6,428 bases of DNA from Nitrosomonadales bacterium. Its GTDB lineage: Bacteria > Pseudomonadota > Gammaproteobacteria > Burkholderiales > SG8-41. Under the pieces are notes generated by a model. That model was not told the origin of the DNA, made no database searches, and saw only the letters and a list, made by a program, of their open reading frames with translations. The stretch covers positions 1 through 6,428 of the forward strand of contig VFLF01000853.1 in the NCBI GenBank assembly GCA_009885185.1, given 5' to 3'. Shown in pieces: positions 5,760 to 6,428 of the stretch. The position numbers and the translations under genes are program-made. Numbering within the stretch: the stretch's first letter is position 1; each line of letters begins with the position of its first letter.

Positions 5760-5765
5760 AAGCCC
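5748..5765. other. Perfect 7-bp inverted repeat overlapping the -35 box
   Basis: GGGCTTT (5748-5754) and AAAGCCC (5759-5765) form a perfect 7-bp stem with a 4-base loop. It lies 20 bases past the acetyltransferase stop and covers the predicted -35 hexamer of the ligase promoter. It could be the remnant of, or a weak, terminator for the acetyltransferase gene, although no U-run follows. It could instead be an operator where a regulator would block RNA polymerase. The sequence alone does not decide between these. Confidence 0.45.
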
Positions 5766-5785
5766 TGATGATGCCAGCCGGTGGA

Positions 5786-6428
5786 CTACCCGCGCGCCTT
5801 GAGCAGCGGCCCTGTCAACGCGGCCAGTGACACACGCTGGGCGCCTTGCGCGCCAAAATTCTCCGGTGCAAGCCAATGCGTAAACGCCGCATCAATCGCC
5901 GGCCATTCGCCATCGATAATCGAATACCATGCGGTGTCGCGGCTACGGTTTTTGTAGATCGTGGCCTGACGAAAAACACCTTCGTATGAAAAACCGTAGC
6001 GTTGCGCCGCCACGCGTGAGGGCGCGTTGTAGCTGTCGCATTTCCATTCGTAGCGGCGATAGCCCAGCTCGAACGCGTGTTTCATCATCAGGTGCATGGC
6101 TTCGGTAGCCGCACGCGTGCGTTGCAGCAACGGTGAATACTTGATGCCGCCGACTTCAATGCAGCCGTTTTTCGGATCGATGCGCATGTAACTCGCCACG
6201 CCCGCGGCTTTCTGGTCATGCAAATTCACGATGGCGTAGAACAGCGGGTCATCACTCATGCACGAGGTGCGCATCCATTCGCGAAAATCCTCCGGCGTGA
6301 CCAGCGGGCCGTACGTCAAGTAGGTCCAGCCGGCGCGGTCGGCATCCAGCGCGTTGGCCGCGCAAAGATCGTTCAGGTGACGCGCGGCATCGAGGCGTTC
6401 GAGTCGGCAATAACGCCCGCTCAATGTC
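5786..6428 (-). CDS. GNAT-family N-acetyltransferase (RimJ/RimL-like), N-terminus beyond window edge
   Basis: At least 213 residues of a GNAT acetyltransferase, a family that transfers an acetyl group from acetyl-CoA to amines of proteins or small molecules. Residue numbers count from the Leu codon at 6424. The opening LSGRYCRLERLD is the usual first strand of RimJ/RimL-like proteins. The middle carries YAIVNL and GVASYMRIDP strands. The acetyl-CoA loop region is PLLQRTRAATEAM (98-110), followed by the helix HLMMKHAFELGYRR and the C-terminal GNAT block SYNAPSRVAAQRYGFSYEGV (131-150). A TTG at 6424 could be read as a start, but the frame stays open to the edge through a Thr codon and the TTG matches the conserved Leu of this strand, so the true start is probably upstream, outside the window. 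It points the same way as the cluster but is separated by 155 bases with a promoter, so it is likely a separate unit. The acceptor substrate is unknown. Confidence 0.87.
   Translation of the reverse strand, partial: TLSGRYCRLERLDAARHLNDLCAANALDADRAGWTYLTYGPLVTPEDFREWMRTSCMSDDPLFYAIVNLHDQKAAGVASYMRIDPKNGCIEVGGIKYSPLLQRTRAATEAMHLMMKHAFELGYRRYEWKCDSYNAPSRVAAQRYGFSYEGVFRQATIYKNRSRDTAWYSIIDGEWPAIDAAFTHWLAPENFGAQGAQRVSLAALTGPLLKARG

Noticed and set aside
6422..6424. TTG as the start codon of the acetyltransferase
   Set aside because: The frame remains open to the window edge, and the Leu fits the conserved first strand of the family, so it is more likely an internal codon.

Overview
The window is a GC-rich bacterial segment in which every supported gene lies on the minus strand, so it reads from high to low coordinates. 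It holds seven protein-coding genes; the two outermost run off the window edges. The Bug/TctC-type solute-binding protein, the acyl-CoA genes, the GC-rich codon use and the short AT-rich spacers suggest a betaproteobacterium, for example Burkholderiales or a relative. This is inferred from gene content; no rRNA or species-specific marker is present.

Layout in the direction of transcription: (1) the body and C-terminus of a GNAT acetyltransferase (6428-5786), whose start lies outside the window; (2) a 155-base intergenic region with a good minus-strand sigma70-type promoter (-35 TTGTCA, 17-base spacer, -10 TATCAT) whose -35 box sits inside a short perfect hairpin; (3) a succinyl-CoA-synthetase-like pair, beta (5630-4509) then alpha (4512-3634), joined by an ATGA overlap; (4) a 143-base spacer with a long imperfect inverted repeat; (5) a two-hotdog MaoC/FAS1-type acyl-CoA dehydratase or hydratase (3490-2288); (6) a 142-base spacer with a second copy of the repeat in opposite orientation; (7) an isochorismatase-fold protein (2145-1564) and a Bug-type periplasmic binding protein (1567-602), again joined by an ATGA overlap; (8) after a 45-base AT-rich spacer, an enoyl-CoA hydratase (556 to beyond base 1).

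The genes from 5630 down to 1 read as a small catabolic cluster. The binding protein would capture an organic acid in the periplasm, the SucCD-like ligase would activate a carboxylic acid to its CoA thioester using ATP, and the MaoC-type protein and the crotonase would carry out hydration, dehydration or isomerisation of the CoA ester. The ligase keeps its ATP, Mg and phospho-histidine motifs but departs from SucC in the carboxy-domain loops near the active site, so a substrate other than succinate is likely. The isochorismatase-fold protein lacks the usual nucleophilic cysteine. The substrate of the cluster cannot be read from the sequence.

The most structured non-coding signal is the pair of inverted repeat elements, each built of six copies of a CACAGAT-like heptamer spaced 9-10 bases apart within the arms, flanking the MaoC-type gene in opposite orientation. 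No RNA genes, CRISPR arrays, insertion-sequence genes or riboswitches were seen.
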